A DNA stretch of 64,000 nt, from assembly GCA_040217155.1 (NCBI GenBank), contig JAVJNS010000026.1, forward strand, positions 310,001 to 374,000. Reading direction: 5' to 3'. Position numbers and translations under genes: made by a program. Shown here piece after piece: positions 32,992 through 42,141 of the stretch (within the stretch, counting starts at the first letter, position 1; the number at the start of each line of letters is the position of its first letter). Origin of the DNA: Pelagibius sp040217155 (GTDB lineage Bacteria; Pseudomonadota; Alphaproteobacteria; Kiloniellales; Kiloniellaceae). The notes under the pieces are model-generated. The model did not search any database. It saw nothing but the letters and a program-made list of their open reading frames with translations, and was not told the DNA's origin.

Positions 32992-34803
32992 CTAGCTGGC
33001 GGGGGACAGCGGCGCCATTTGCAATGTGTGGCTGCGTGCATCGCTGCCGAGCGTCTCCAGCGTTTCGACCAGGGGCGCCAGGGCCTGGGCGAGGCGTGCC
33101 AGACTGCGGATCACCGAAAGCATCGCCGGGCTGTCGATCTGCCCGCCGAGGGTGTCCTCGAAAAAGGCGGAGAAGGGGTCGCGGCGCTCCGGGAAGGCAC
33201 GCAGTTGCACCTCGCTGTCCGACGGGATGCCGGCCACTTCCTTGGCAATATCGATGGCCTTGCGGTAGCCGCCGAGTTCATCCACCAAACCGGCTTCCTT
33301 GGCATCGGCGCCCGACCAGATCTGACCCTTGGCGACGGCCAGGACCTCGTCCTGCGTCAGGCCGCGTCCGCTGGCCACTTTGCCGGTAAAGTCGGCGTAG
33401 GTCACATCCAAAGTCTGCTGCAGCCAGTCCCACTGCTCCCGGCTGAAGGGGGCGTTGGGGCTCCACATGGCGGCGCGGTCGCCGGCTTGCACGCCGTCCC
33501 AGTTCACGCCCAGGGAGTCCCAGAAGTCGCGCAGCGAGAGCTTGCCGCTGACCACGCCGATAGAGCCGGTGATGGTGCCCGGTTGAGCGACGATGGCCCG
33601 GGCCGGGGCGGAGACGAAATAGCCGCCGGAGGCCGCCACGTTGCCCATGGAGACGACCAGCGGCTTGCCCTCGTCGCGGGCGCGTTGCACTTCGCGCCAG
33701 ATGGTGTCGGAGGCGACGTAGGAGCCGCCGGGGCTGTCGACACGGAACACTATGGCCTCGATGTCAGGATCGTCGATCGCCGCGGAGAGCGCCTTGGCGA
33801 TGTCCAGGGCGCCGAGCGTGACCCGGCCGAAAACCGGATCGTTCTCGCCGCCGGCCAGCACGATGGGCCCCTCGCCTTGGACCAGGGCGATCACCGGGCC
33901 GTCGCTTTTGTCCGTGGACGCGGCGCGGCGGTAGGCGGTCAGCGGCAGCCACTCGGCATCCTGGCCTAGCGTTTCTTCAACCGCGAGTTCCATGTCGTGC
34001 CAATAGCCGAGACGGTCGACGAGCCCAAGGCGCTCTGCCTCGGCGCCTCGATAGGGGGCCCGGTCGATGAGGTCACGCAGGGCGCCGGCCTCCAGGTTCC
34101 GCGATGCCGCCACGGCGGTGACGATCTGGGACAATGAGGAGTCGAGGTAGCGCTGCAGGTTCTGCCGTTGCGGTTCGGGCAGGCGATCCTCACTGAGGAA
34201 GCTCATGGCGCCCTTGAATTCCTCGCGCTGCGCAACCTGACTGCGCACGCCGAGGTCTTCCAGCAGCGGTCTGAGGAAGGGCTGCTGAAGCGCAAAGCCG
34301 GTAATGCCGAGGTCGCCGGAAGGCTGCATCCAGATCTCGCCCGCGGCGCTGGCCAGGAAGTAGTGCAGTGTGCCGTCGCCGGCCTCGCCGAAAGTCTCGG
34401 CAAAGGCGGCGACCGGCTTGCCCTGCTCGCGGAAGTCGGTCACGGCGTCGCGCAGTTCCTGCATCTGTGCCAGGCCAGGCGATCCCCAGCCGGCGCGGAT
34501 CACCAAGCCCTTGACCCTCTCGTCGCGGCCGGCGGCATGCAGGGCCGCCACCGCCTCCTGCAGGACCAGAGCGCCGCCGAGCGACGCGCGGGAGAGGGGG
34601 TTGTCCGGGCGCTGCTCGATCAAGCCCTTGGAGAGATCGAGCACCAGGATGGCGGCGTCAGGTATCTCCGCCTGCAGGGACGGCAGCCTTTCGACGCGCG
34701 GCAATAAGAGCGCCACGGAAACGATAAGGGCGATGATCAGGAAGCCGACCGTGGCGAAGAGGCCGACCGCACACTTAAGCAGAAACATGATGATTCGGGT
34801 CAT
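32992..34803 (-). CDS. sppA: Signal peptide peptidase SppA, long (67K) type
   Basis: A 603-residue membrane-bound serine peptidase that digests cleaved signal peptides. One N-terminal membrane helix (about 9-34) is followed by two tandem Clp-like domains. As in the long enteric form, the dyad is split between them: Lys197 in REEFKGAMSFL in the first repeat, and Ser392 in GNVAASGGYFVSAPA in the second. Length agrees with the long family, unlike the short SppA often found in alphaproteobacteria. It is flanked by the polyamine operon and a dioxygenase gene, neither an obvious partner. Confidence 0.92.
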   Translation of the reverse strand: MTRIIMFLLKCAVGLFATVGFLIIALIVSVALLLPRVERLPSLQAEIPDAAILVLDLSKGLIEQRPDNPLSRASLGGALVLQEAVAALHAAGRDERVKGLVIRAGWGSPGLAQMQELRDAVTDFREQGKPVAAFAETFGEAGDGTLHYFLASAAGEIWMQPSGDLGITGFALQQPFLRPLLEDLGVRSQVAQREEFKGAMSFLSEDRLPEPQRQNLQRYLDSSLSQIVTAVAASRNLEAGALRDLIDRAPYRGAEAERLGLVDRLGYWHDMELAVEETLGQDAEWLPLTAYRRAASTDKSDGPVIALVQGEGPIVLAGGENDPVFGRVTLGALDIAKALSAAIDDPDIEAIVFRVDSPGGSYVASDTIWREVQRARDEGKPLVVSMGNVAASGGYFVSAPARAIVAQPGTITGSIGVVSGKLSLRDFWDSLGVNWDGVQAGDRAAMWSPNAPFSREQWDWLQQTLDVTYADFTGKVASGRGLTQDEVLAVAKGQIWSGADAKEAGLVDELGGYRKAIDIAKEVAGIPSDSEVQLRAFPERRDPFSAFFEDTLGGQIDSPAMLSVIRSLARLAQALAPLVETLETLGSDARSHTLQMAPLSPAS

Positions 34804-34915
34804 GCGCCTATCTCAACGTCCTGTGGCGCCGCTGGCCAGCTAAATTTTCATACAAGAAGATTGGTTCACGCGGTCTGTCGGCTACCGTCGACCGCAAGGG
34901 CCCCCAGGTTTAGTT

Positions 34916-35716
34916 TCACCGCCTCGAAAAGACCGTGGGAAACCAGTCCTCCCGCAACTTGTCGCCGGGCTGCATGCCGTGCCCCGGGAAGGGCGGGGAG
35001 GTCGGGCCGGGCCGCTCCACATAGCGGGCATCGTCACCCACGAACCGCAGGGAGAAGGCTCTGCGGCGCGCGTCGGTGTCGTTGCCGCGTGCACCGTGCA
35101 GGGTCTTGAAGTTGAAGGCGACGGCATCGCCGGGCTCCATGGCCCACTCCATGACGCGCATGCCCTCGGAGTCCGGATCCGGCACGGGCAGGTAGAGATC
35201 TTCTGCCGCGTAGAAGTCCTCCTCGGATAGCCAGCGGGTCGGCAGCACCGGCTTCGGCCATCTGTGCGATCCCGCGACACAGCGCAGCGAGGCCCTGTCC
35301 ACCGGGTCCATCGGCGACCAGAAGCTGACAGTCTGCTCGCCTTCGACGAAGTAGTAGGGACTGTCCTGGTGCCACGGTGTCGCTTTTGTGGTGCCGGGCT
35401 CCTTGACCAGGACGTGGTCGTGAAAAATCTGCACCCTGTGTGATTGCGTCAAGTCGGCGGCAACCTCTGCGGCGGGCGATCGGCGGATGGCCTCTTCGAA
35501 GGCCGCGATGCGGTTCCAGTTGCAGTAGTCGTCGAAGAAGCGGCCGGCTTCTCCTTTCTTCAGGTTTTCCGCCGCGTAGCTGCCTGGTTCGGCCATGTTG
35601 ATCTCAATCCCGCTGCGGATGGCCTCGACATGCTCCCTGAGCAGGCCGCGCAGCAACACCACCCCGTCTTTCTGGTAGCTGTCGATCTGTTCCTGGGTGA
35701 CCAATGGATGCGGCAC
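34916..35716 (-). CDS. Phytanoyl-CoA dioxygenase (PhyH) family protein
   Basis: A 266-residue Fe(II)/2-oxoglutarate oxygenase. The metal ligands His116 and Asp118 (TPWHQDSPYYF) and distal His207 (TLHGARGN), with the 2-oxoglutarate-binding Arg224 (FSLRFVGDD), are all in place. The GTG at 35716 has a full AAGGAGG seven bases upstream, which clearly beats the upstream ATG. The family hydroxylates small molecules, including acyl-CoAs and natural products; no neighbour shows the substrate. It lies 112 bases upstream of sppA on the same strand and is divergent from the RNA methyltransferase. Confidence 0.88.
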   Translation of the reverse strand: MPHPLVTQEQIDSYQKDGVVLLRGLLREHVEAIRSGIEINMAEPGSYAAENLKKGEAGRFFDDYCNWNRIAAFEEAIRRSPAAEVAADLTQSHRVQIFHDHVLVKEPGTTKATPWHQDSPYYFVEGEQTVSFWSPMDPVDRASLRCVAGSHRWPKPVLPTRWLSEEDFYAAEDLYLPVPDPDSEGMRVMEWAMEPGDAVAFNFKTLHGARGNDTDARRRAFSLRFVGDDARYVERPGPTSPPFPGHGMQPGDKLREDWFPTVFSRR

Positions 35717-35964
35717 GCGCAAACCTCCTTGACGCTGAACCACGGGCAGATCCGACTCTCGCTCTTGGCACCGTGAGACCGCTTTGACCATACCTCAGAT
35801 GCGCCGCCTCGGCATCCTATCGGCGCCTGCCAAATCCGACCGGTCACTCTTTCGCTCCTGGCCTGCTTGCCAGGCAACGGCTGATCAAGCAATGTCCGCC
35901 CGCTCGAAGCGGCGCGGAAGAATGTGAGCGATGATGAGTTTTTGGAACGTATGGAGTTCAAGCC

Positions 35965-37257
35965 ATGCGGCGTAGATCGAGGCGTGGCGGCGGGCGTCAA
36001 CTCGAGGTCACGGTGGAGTCCCTGGGCGCCAAGGGCGACGGCCTCTCGACCTGCGACGGGCGGCCGCTGTTCCTGGCTCAGACGGTCCCGGGGGACCGGG
36101 TGCTCGCACGGGTGACGGGCGAGCGTGGCGGCGGCTTCAAGGGCGAAGTCATTGAACTGCTGGAAGAGGGCGCCAATCGGTCCGAACCGCCCTGTCCTTA
36201 CTTCGGGCCCTGCGGCGGCTGCGCCCTGCAGCACCTGGAAGACGGCGCCTATGCCGCCTGGAAGCAGGAGCAGTTGAGCGTCGCCCTGGCGCGCCGCGAT
36301 CTGGTGCCGGAAATCCTGCATCCCCTGCGGCGGGTGGTGCCGGGACGGCGCCGGCGCATCACCTGGAGCGCGGTCCGCACCAGTCATGGCCTCAATTTCG
36401 GCTACTATGGGCGTGAATCTCACCGGATTGTCGATATCGATGCCTGCCTGCTGGTGACCCCGGCGCTGCAGAGGCTGCTGGCGCCGCTGCGCGCCCTGCT
36501 GGAAGGGGTACTGCGGATCCAGGACGAGGCGCGTGTCACCGCAACCGAGACCGAGAGCGGCCTCGACCTGCTGATTGAGGCGCGGCACCCGCTTGAGCTG
36601 GAAGACCGTGAGGCCCTGGCCGCCTTTGCCGAGAGCGCCGATCTGGCGCGGCTCTCGTGGAGTGACGGGCGCGAGGTGCCGGAGCCGGTCGCCCAGCGCC
36701 GCGAACCTATCCTCAGCTTCGGTGGTGTCCCGGTGGTGCCGCCGCCGGGCGGCTTCGTACAGCCGACGGCGGAAGGCGAAGCTTTGCTGGTAGAACTGGT
36801 CATGGCCGCGGTGCCGGACGCGGCTGAAACCGCGGCCGATCTCTTCGCCGGCTGCGGCACCTTCACCTTCCCGCTGGCCGGGCGCCTTCAGGTCTATGCC
36901 GCCGAAGGTGCCGAGGACTCCCTGGCGGCGCTCGATTCCGCCGCACGGCGCAGCGACCGCGCGAACCGGGTTCAGGCCGAGGTCCGAGACCTCGCGCGCT
37001 TTCCGGTCCTGGCGGATGAACTCTCCGGCGGTGACCTGGTGGTCTTCGACCCACCGCGCAATGGCGCCCGTGAGCAGGCGGTGGAGATCGCCGCCTCCGA
37101 CGTGCCGGTCGTCATCGCCGTGTCCTGCAATCCGACGACCTTCGCGCGGGACGCCCGTACGTTGGTGGACGGCGGCTACCGTCTGAAACAAGCCGTGCCC
37201 GTCGACCAGTTTCCCTGGTCAGGGCATCTGGAACTGGTCGCGGTCTTTGAACGGTAG
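35965..37257 (+). CDS. Class I SAM-dependent RNA methyltransferase, TrmA/RlmCD family
   Basis: A 430-residue enzyme methylating uridine C5 in rRNA or tRNA. A TRAM domain (about 11-68) is followed by cysteine ligands of a [4Fe-4S] cluster (Cys77, Cys83, Cys86 in CPYFGPCGGC, plus a later Cys), then the Rossmann part with ADLFAGCGTFTFPLAG. The motif VSCNPTTFARD holds the catalytic Cys. The target (U747, U1939 of 23S or tRNA U54) cannot be told from sequence alone. A GGAG lies eight bases before the ATG. It is transcribed away from the PhyH gene. Confidence 0.93.
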   Translation: MRRRSRRGGGRQLEVTVESLGAKGDGLSTCDGRPLFLAQTVPGDRVLARVTGERGGGFKGEVIELLEEGANRSEPPCPYFGPCGGCALQHLEDGAYAAWKQEQLSVALARRDLVPEILHPLRRVVPGRRRRITWSAVRTSHGLNFGYYGRESHRIVDIDACLLVTPALQRLLAPLRALLEGVLRIQDEARVTATETESGLDLLIEARHPLELEDREALAAFAESADLARLSWSDGREVPEPVAQRREPILSFGGVPVVPPPGGFVQPTAEGEALLVELVMAAVPDAAETAADLFAGCGTFTFPLAGRLQVYAAEGAEDSLAALDSAARRSDRANRVQAEVRDLARFPVLADELSGGDLVVFDPPRNGAREQAVEIAASDVPVVIAVSCNPTTFARDARTLVDGGYRLKQAVPVDQFPWSGHLELVAVFER

Positions 37258-37479
37258 GCCTCTCATTGCGCCGAGAAGAAATCCCTGAACCGGAGCGCAC
37301 TCGATGCCGCGCTGCGCCGTTGCGGCGGGTAATCCCAGGCCAACCGGTGCCATGTCAGGCGAATGCGCATCGCAGGCAATGGCAATCTCGCTATGTAATT
37401 GTATTCGTGTATCGGCGCATGGCGTGAGGTTGCAATCTGGCGCCATTGGTGGTTGCTTCCCGCTTGAAGAATCCTTGGG

Positions 37480-37666
37480 GTGAAAGGGCAGGAAGATCGA
37501 TAGGTTTCCAGTCTCAACAATTGCGGCTCTTTGCTTCGCACTCTTTGTCTTTGCCGGCTATTACAAGGCTGCCGACTTCCTCAGCTTTCTACCCGTCGAC
37601 CTGACACTGCTGTTCTGGGGTGCAAGCATCGGGTTTTGCATCCTGGCCCTGTGGCGGCTGCGCCGC
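37480..37666 (+). other. Coding-like N-terminal extension of the O-antigen ligase without a canonical start
   Basis: The ligase frame stays open from 37484, just after an in-frame TGA (37481-37483), to the first canonical start (TTG, 37667). The translated stretch contains IAALCFALFVFAGYY and LLFWGASIGFCILALW, two good membrane helices, so it appears to be real protein. There is no ATG, GTG or TTG in it; only ATC (37496, with AAGGG seven bases before) or ATT (37526). A GTG at 37480 in another phase would join this frame if one G of GGG (37486-37488) were absent, giving a start MKGRKIDRFPV. Confidence 0.6.
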
Positions 37667-38737
37667 TTGCCACCAGGAAGCATCTTTTTGCTTTTGGTCT
37701 TCCTACCGATGCTCATGGGTTTGCACTGGCCGCAGGATTTGTCCGACTATGCGGCCCAGAAGGAAATGAGGTTCTTTTCCTTGACCGCTTTGTCTGGGTT
37801 TGCCCCGCTTTTTCTACTGCAGGAAAAAGACGCTCAGAGGGTCTTCTATTGGGTGGTGGGGCTGCTCGGCTTGGTTATGGCTGCCGGCGCTGCCATTGAA
37901 GTGGTGGTCAGCGGTGCGCTTCGGCGTCCCGAGATATTCAACACAAACCCGATCCTTCTGGCACGGGCCAGCGGATTTGCCGTGCTTCTATTCTGCCTGC
38001 TGTACTGGCAGAACCGCATAAAGACTTGGTCCTTCGTTCCAGCGGTGGCTTTGGCGGCTGTCGGGCTGCTTGTATCCGGCTCCAGGGGACCCTTGGCGGC
38101 GCTGGTGGTGGCCGGGGGGATCGCAATTCCGTTTTCCTTCACAATGTCGCAGTCAAGGCGCCGAATTCTCGGCACTGTACTGGCGGGCGCCGCTGGGTTC
38201 TCCCTGGTCATTTTCTATCTGGTCAGCGCGCGTCCGCGCATCGGACAGCGCCTGGTGCGGATCTTTGAAGGTGACTGGGGCCATACGGATACGTCTCGCT
38301 GGGAAATCTGGAGCAAGACTGTCGAGGTCATTGCCGAAACGCCCATGGGCGTTGGTTGGGGGCGGCTGAGCGATCAGGTTCTAGTCTACAATGATGACGT
38401 CCTGTTGCGTCATCCGCACAATATATTCTTGGAGATTGCCGTCGAAGCGGGCTGGTTCGCGTTGGCGGCCTTTCTGGTGCTTGTGTTCGCAGCGATCGTG
38501 GGCACACTGCGCAGAATTCGGCGGCCCGCGGGCGGCGGCAGTTCAACAGAGAGTGGAGATGCCTTGGTGACCTTGGCTTCACTGTTCTATTGGCTCGGTT
38601 GCGCCATGTTCAGCGGTGATGTGAACGACAACAGGCCTCTTTGGGCAGTGTTGGGCGTCGCGCTAGCGGTGCAAGCAAACCGGCAAACTCACGACGCGAG
38701 TCGGGTGCGAGGCAAGAGCGATGTCCGCAGCGGCTGA
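37667..38737 (+). CDS. O-antigen ligase / polymerase family membrane protein (Wzy_C)
   Basis: At least 356 residues from the TTG at 37667; with the upstream extension it would be about 415, the usual size of the family. Many hydrophobic segments surround a periplasmic loop. LVSGSRGPLAALV and HPHNIFLEIAVEAGW are the recognisable WaaL/Wzy_C motifs, the first holding the conserved Arg and the second the conserved His. It would join O-antigen or a similar glycan to lipid A-core, or polymerise it. It overlaps the GT4 gene by 17 bases. GC content is lower than in neighbouring genes by eye, as often in surface-glycan loci. Confidence 0.85.
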   Translation: MPPGSIFLLLVFLPMLMGLHWPQDLSDYAAQKEMRFFSLTALSGFAPLFLLQEKDAQRVFYWVVGLLGLVMAAGAAIEVVVSGALRRPEIFNTNPILLARASGFAVLLFCLLYWQNRIKTWSFVPAVALAAVGLLVSGSRGPLAALVVAGGIAIPFSFTMSQSRRRILGTVLAGAAGFSLVIFYLVSARPRIGQRLVRIFEGDWGHTDTSRWEIWSKTVEVIAETPMGVGWGRLSDQVLVYNDDVLLRHPHNIFLEIAVEAGWFALAAFLVLVFAAIVGTLRRIRRPAGGGSSTESGDALVTLASLFYWLGCAMFSGDVNDNRPLWAVLGVALAVQANRQTHDASRVRGKSDVRSG

Positions 38738-39899
38738 CTTCGTGCAGGATGCGGGAAAGCGTGTGCTGCATGTTTCGTCAGCCCACCGGGTATCCGATGG
38801 CCGTATCGCGCGAAAGGAAGCGGCGGCGCTTGCGGAAGCCGGTTACGATGTCGTTGTCCTCGGACTGAAGCGAGTAGAAGGAACCGTCCTGCCCAGTGGC
38901 CCGAGGTTTGTGGAATATGCCGATCCGGCGCCGCGAGCGCGCCGATTTTTACTCCGCTTGCCATGGTTGATCGGTTACTGCCTCAAGCATCGCTTCGACA
39001 TCTACCATTTGCACGATCCGGATCTGATCCCGCTGGGCGCAGTCCTCAAGCTCCTGGGGAGACGGGTCGTCTACGATGTGCACGAAGCCTATTCCAAGGT
39101 AATCCTCGACAGGGATTGGATTCCGCGCGTCTTGCGGCCCGTCCTGGCACGAACCTGGCTATCCGTTGAGGCGGCCTTCGTCCGCTGGACCGACTTGACC
39201 ATTGCGGCGCACGACGTCGTGAATCAGCAATTTACCGGCGGTAGCGTGGTGACGGTGTGCAACTACCCGATCATGGACGATATCGCCGCTGCGGCGCGGA
39301 CGCCGATGGCGCAGCGGCCCTGCCGGGTCATCTACCACGGGGATCTGACCAGGCAGCGCGGTCTTGTCACGATGATCGAGGCGATCGACAAGGTCGAGTG
39401 GGACACAGAGCCGGCCCTGACGCTAGGCGGCTCCTTGACGCCCACTTTGGAAACGGAGATCAGCCAGATGCCGGGAATGCGGCGTACCGACTATGTCGGA
39501 TGGTTGAACACCGACCGACTCGCAGAAGAACTGGGCCGGGCACGGGCCGGCTTGGTGATGCTGCACCCGACGCACAACTACAAGGTCATCCGCCCCAACA
39601 AGCTCTTCGAATACATGGCCGCTGGTCTTCCGGTGGTCGCGTCTGACTTCAGCCATTGGCGTGAAGTTGTCGTACCTGTGAACTGCGGCCTGCTAGTCGA
39701 TCCGCTGGACAGTACCGCCATCGCAAGAGCCATCGAATATCTGCTGGGCCACCCGGAGGAGGCTGCGGCGATGGGCCAGCGCGGCCGCCAGGCGGTGGTG
39801 GACCATTACAATTGGGCCGCTGAGCGCGATCAGCTCATCGCCGGTTACGATAGCATTTTTGGTAACTTGGCCGCAGGGGCTCAACGGCTCAGCACATGA
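38721..39899 (+). CDS. Glycosyltransferase family 4
   Basis: A 392-residue GT-B fold glycosyltransferase. The N-terminal acceptor domain has RVLHVSSAHRVSDGRI and YHLHDPDLIPLG; the C-terminal donor domain has RVIYHGDLTRQRG and the sugar-nucleotide motif RPNKLFEYMAAGLPVVASD, close to the E-x7-E element of GT4. It has no membrane helix, so it works at the cytoplasmic face on a lipid-linked glycan. It overlaps the O-antigen ligase gene by 17 bases, forming a two-gene surface-polysaccharide unit. It converges on ltaE with about 50 bases between. Confidence 0.9.
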   Translation: MSAAADFVQDAGKRVLHVSSAHRVSDGRIARKEAAALAEAGYDVVVLGLKRVEGTVLPSGPRFVEYADPAPRARRFLLRLPWLIGYCLKHRFDIYHLHDPDLIPLGAVLKLLGRRVVYDVHEAYSKVILDRDWIPRVLRPVLARTWLSVEAAFVRWTDLTIAAHDVVNQQFTGGSVVTVCNYPIMDDIAAAARTPMAQRPCRVIYHGDLTRQRGLVTMIEAIDKVEWDTEPALTLGGSLTPTLETEISQMPGMRRTDYVGWLNTDRLAEELGRARAGLVMLHPTHNYKVIRPNKLFEYMAAGLPVVASDFSHWREVVVPVNCGLLVDPLDSTAIARAIEYLLGHPEEAAAMGQRGRQAVVDHYNWAAERDQLIAGYDSIFGNLAAGAQRLST

Positions 39900-39948
39900 A
39901 CTCGGTGCCGGGACCCTCTCCCGGATGTTCCGAATTTTGCGGACTGAA

Positions 39949-40995
39949 CTACGCTTTCGCCTCGTTGAGGACGTCGCGGATAGCGGCGACGGCAGTGTCG
40001 ATGTCGTCGCGGGAGACATCCAGATGGGTGACGGCGCGGATGCGGGTGCCGGCGCCACCCAGATCGACGCCCTTTTCCTTCAGCGCGGCGCAGAAGGTCT
40101 CGGCGGTGAGCTCGCTGCCGGCGACGTCGAAGAACACGATGTTGGTCTCGACGGCATCTGGATCGACCCAGATGCCCGGCAGGTTGCGCAGCGATTCCGC
40201 GAAGTGGCGGGCGTTGGCGTGGTCATCGGCCAGGCGCCCGATGTTGCTCTCCAGAGCGTAAATGCCGGCAGCGGCGATGATGCCGGCCTGGCGCATGGCC
40301 CCGCCGTGACGCTGTTTGAGGCGCCAGGCTTCCTCGATAAACTCTTGAGAGCCTGCCAGCACTGCGCCCACCGGGCAGCCGAGACCCTTGGAAAGGTCGA
40401 TCCAAACGCTGTCGAAGGGCGTGGCGAATTCGCTGGCGGCAACGCCGGACGCCACCGCGGCGTTCAACAGCCGCGCGCCGTCCATGTGATAGGCCAGGCT
40501 CCGCTGCCGGGCCAGTTCGCCCAGCGCTTCGATGTCGCCCAGGGCCCACACGGCGCCGCCGCCCATGTTGGCGGTCTGCTCCACGGCGATCATGCGGGTC
40601 TGTGGGTGGTAGCGATCCTTGGGCCGGATGGCGGCGCGGGCCGCCTCGACGGAGAAGCGACCGCCGGGACCGTCGAGACCCTGCACCTGCACACCGGAGA
40701 AGGCCGCCGTGCCGCCGCCCTCGGAATTCAGGATGTGAGCGGAGCGGTGAGCGATGATCTCCTCGCCCGGGCGGCAGTGGATGTGGATCGACAGTTGGTT
40801 GCACATGGTGCCCGAAGGCAGGAATACCGCGGCCTCCTTGCCCAGCAGCTCGGCGGTCATCTCGCAGAGCCGGTTGACGCTGGGGTCCCTGCCGCGCTGC
40901 TCGTCACCGACCTTCGCCTCGGCCATGGCGAGGCGCATGGCCTTGGAGGGCTGGGTCTGGGTATCGCTGTAGAGATTGATCAAGCGGTCGGGCAT
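39949..40995 (-). CDS. ltaE: Low-specificity L-threonine aldolase
   Basis: A 348-residue PLP enzyme splitting threonine/allo-threonine into glycine and acetaldehyde. PLP lysine is Lys203 (DLSKGLGCPVG), Asp172 in HMDGARLLNAA pairs with the pyridine ring, and the N-terminal SDTQTQPSKAMR fits the family. It begins on the base next to the aroC stop (TAG then ATG), so translation is probably coupled. Glycine made here could feed the ALA synthase elsewhere in the window, which is inference. Confidence 0.92.
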   Translation of the reverse strand: MPDRLINLYSDTQTQPSKAMRLAMAEAKVGDEQRGRDPSVNRLCEMTAELLGKEAAVFLPSGTMCNQLSIHIHCRPGEEIIAHRSAHILNSEGGGTAAFSGVQVQGLDGPGGRFSVEAARAAIRPKDRYHPQTRMIAVEQTANMGGGAVWALGDIEALGELARQRSLAYHMDGARLLNAAVASGVAASEFATPFDSVWIDLSKGLGCPVGAVLAGSQEFIEEAWRLKQRHGGAMRQAGIIAAAGIYALESNIGRLADDHANARHFAESLRNLPGIWVDPDAVETNIVFFDVAGSELTAETFCAALKEKGVDLGGAGTRIRAVTHLDVSRDDIDTAVAAIRDVLNEAKA

Positions 40996-42090
40996 CTAGG
41001 TCTCGATCGCGCCGGCCAAGGCGCGTTGGCGCAACAGGTGGTCGGCCAGCACGATGGCCATCATGGCCTCGCCGACCGGCACGGCGCGAATACCGACGCA
41101 GGGATCGTGGCGGCCCTTGGTGACAATCTCGGTCTCTTGGCCGTGGCGGTCCACGGTCTTGCGCGGGGTGAGGATGGAGGAGGTTGGCTTCACCGCAAAG
41201 CGAACCACCACGTCCTGTCCGCTGGAGATGCCGCCGAGGATGCCGCCGGCCATGTTGGAGGTGAAGACGACACGGTTGCCTTTCAGGCGCATCTCGTCGG
41301 CGTTCTCCTCGCCGCTCAGCGCCGCCGCATCCAAGCCGGCGCCGATTTCCACGGCCTTTACCGCGTTGATCGACATCATCGCCTTGGCCAGGTCCGCGTC
41401 CAGCTTGTCGTAGACCGGCTCGCCGAGACCCGCCGGCACACCGGACGCCACCACCTCGATCACCGCGCCGGTGGAGGAGCCGGACTTGCGGATGTCGTCA
41501 AGAAAACCTTCCCAAGACTTGGCGGCCTGGGCGTCGGGGCACCAGAAGGGGTTTTCAGCGATCTGGTCCCAATCCCAGTTGTCGCGATCGATGCGGTGCG
41601 GACCCATTTGTACCAGGGCGCCGCGAATGATCACCGGCTGCGGCAGGATGTGGTCCAGCACTTTGCGGGCGATGCCGCCGGCGGCCACGCGCATCGCCGT
41701 TTCCCGCGCCGAAGAGCGTCCGCCACCCCGGTGGTCGCGGATGCCGTATTTTTTCCAGTAGGTGTAGTCGGCATGACCAGGGCGGAACTTGTCGGCGATG
41801 TCGCCGTAGTCCTTGGAGCGCTGGTCCTGGTTCTCGATGACCAGTGAAATCGGTGCGCCGGTGGTCCGGCCTTCGAAGACGCCGGAGAGAATCTTCACTT
41901 CGTCGGGCTCGCGGCGCTGGGTGGTGAACCGCGACTGTCCGGGTTTGCGCTTGTCGAGCCAGTGCTGCAGTTCGCCTGCGGCAAGTGGAATCAATGAGGG
42001 TACGCCGTCGACCACACAGCCGATAGCGGGACCATGACTTTCGCCCCAGGTGGTGAAGCGAAAGGTTTCTCCGAAACTGTTGCCTGCCAT
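40996..42090 (-). CDS. aroC: Chorismate synthase
   Basis: A 364-residue FMN-dependent enzyme converting EPSP to chorismate, the last step of the shikimate pathway. All signatures are present: GESHGPAIGCVVDGVPS near the start, RPGHADYTYWKKYG and RDHRGGGRSSARETAMRVAAG, then GISSGQDVVVRFAVKPTSS and HDPCVGIRAVPV. It follows fabI by 51 bases on the same strand and precedes ltaE without a gap, so fabI-aroC-ltaE is a likely operon. Confidence 0.97.
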   Translation of the reverse strand: MAGNSFGETFRFTTWGESHGPAIGCVVDGVPSLIPLAAGELQHWLDKRKPGQSRFTTQRREPDEVKILSGVFEGRTTGAPISLVIENQDQRSKDYGDIADKFRPGHADYTYWKKYGIRDHRGGGRSSARETAMRVAAGGIARKVLDHILPQPVIIRGALVQMGPHRIDRDNWDWDQIAENPFWCPDAQAAKSWEGFLDDIRKSGSSTGAVIEVVASGVPAGLGEPVYDKLDADLAKAMMSINAVKAVEIGAGLDAAALSGEENADEMRLKGNRVVFTSNMAGGILGGISSGQDVVVRFAVKPTSSILTPRKTVDRHGQETEIVTKGRHDPCVGIRAVPVGEAMMAIVLADHLLRQRALAGAIET

Positions 42091-42141
42091 CGGCCGATTG
42101 CCCTATCGCGGCTGTGTCCCGTCGGCGGTAGTTGGGAGGCC

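Noticed and set aside
35560..37191. A 543-codon minus-strand frame across the RNA methyltransferase
   Set aside because: It runs antisense to a TrmA-family gene with all cysteine motifs and partly overlaps the PhyH gene in another phase.
39859..41847. A 662-codon open frame on the plus strand across ltaE and aroC
   Set aside because: It lies antisense to two genes with intact catalytic motifs; its translation shows the His/Gly/Ala/Val-rich pattern typical of GC-rich antisense frames and no recognisable domain.
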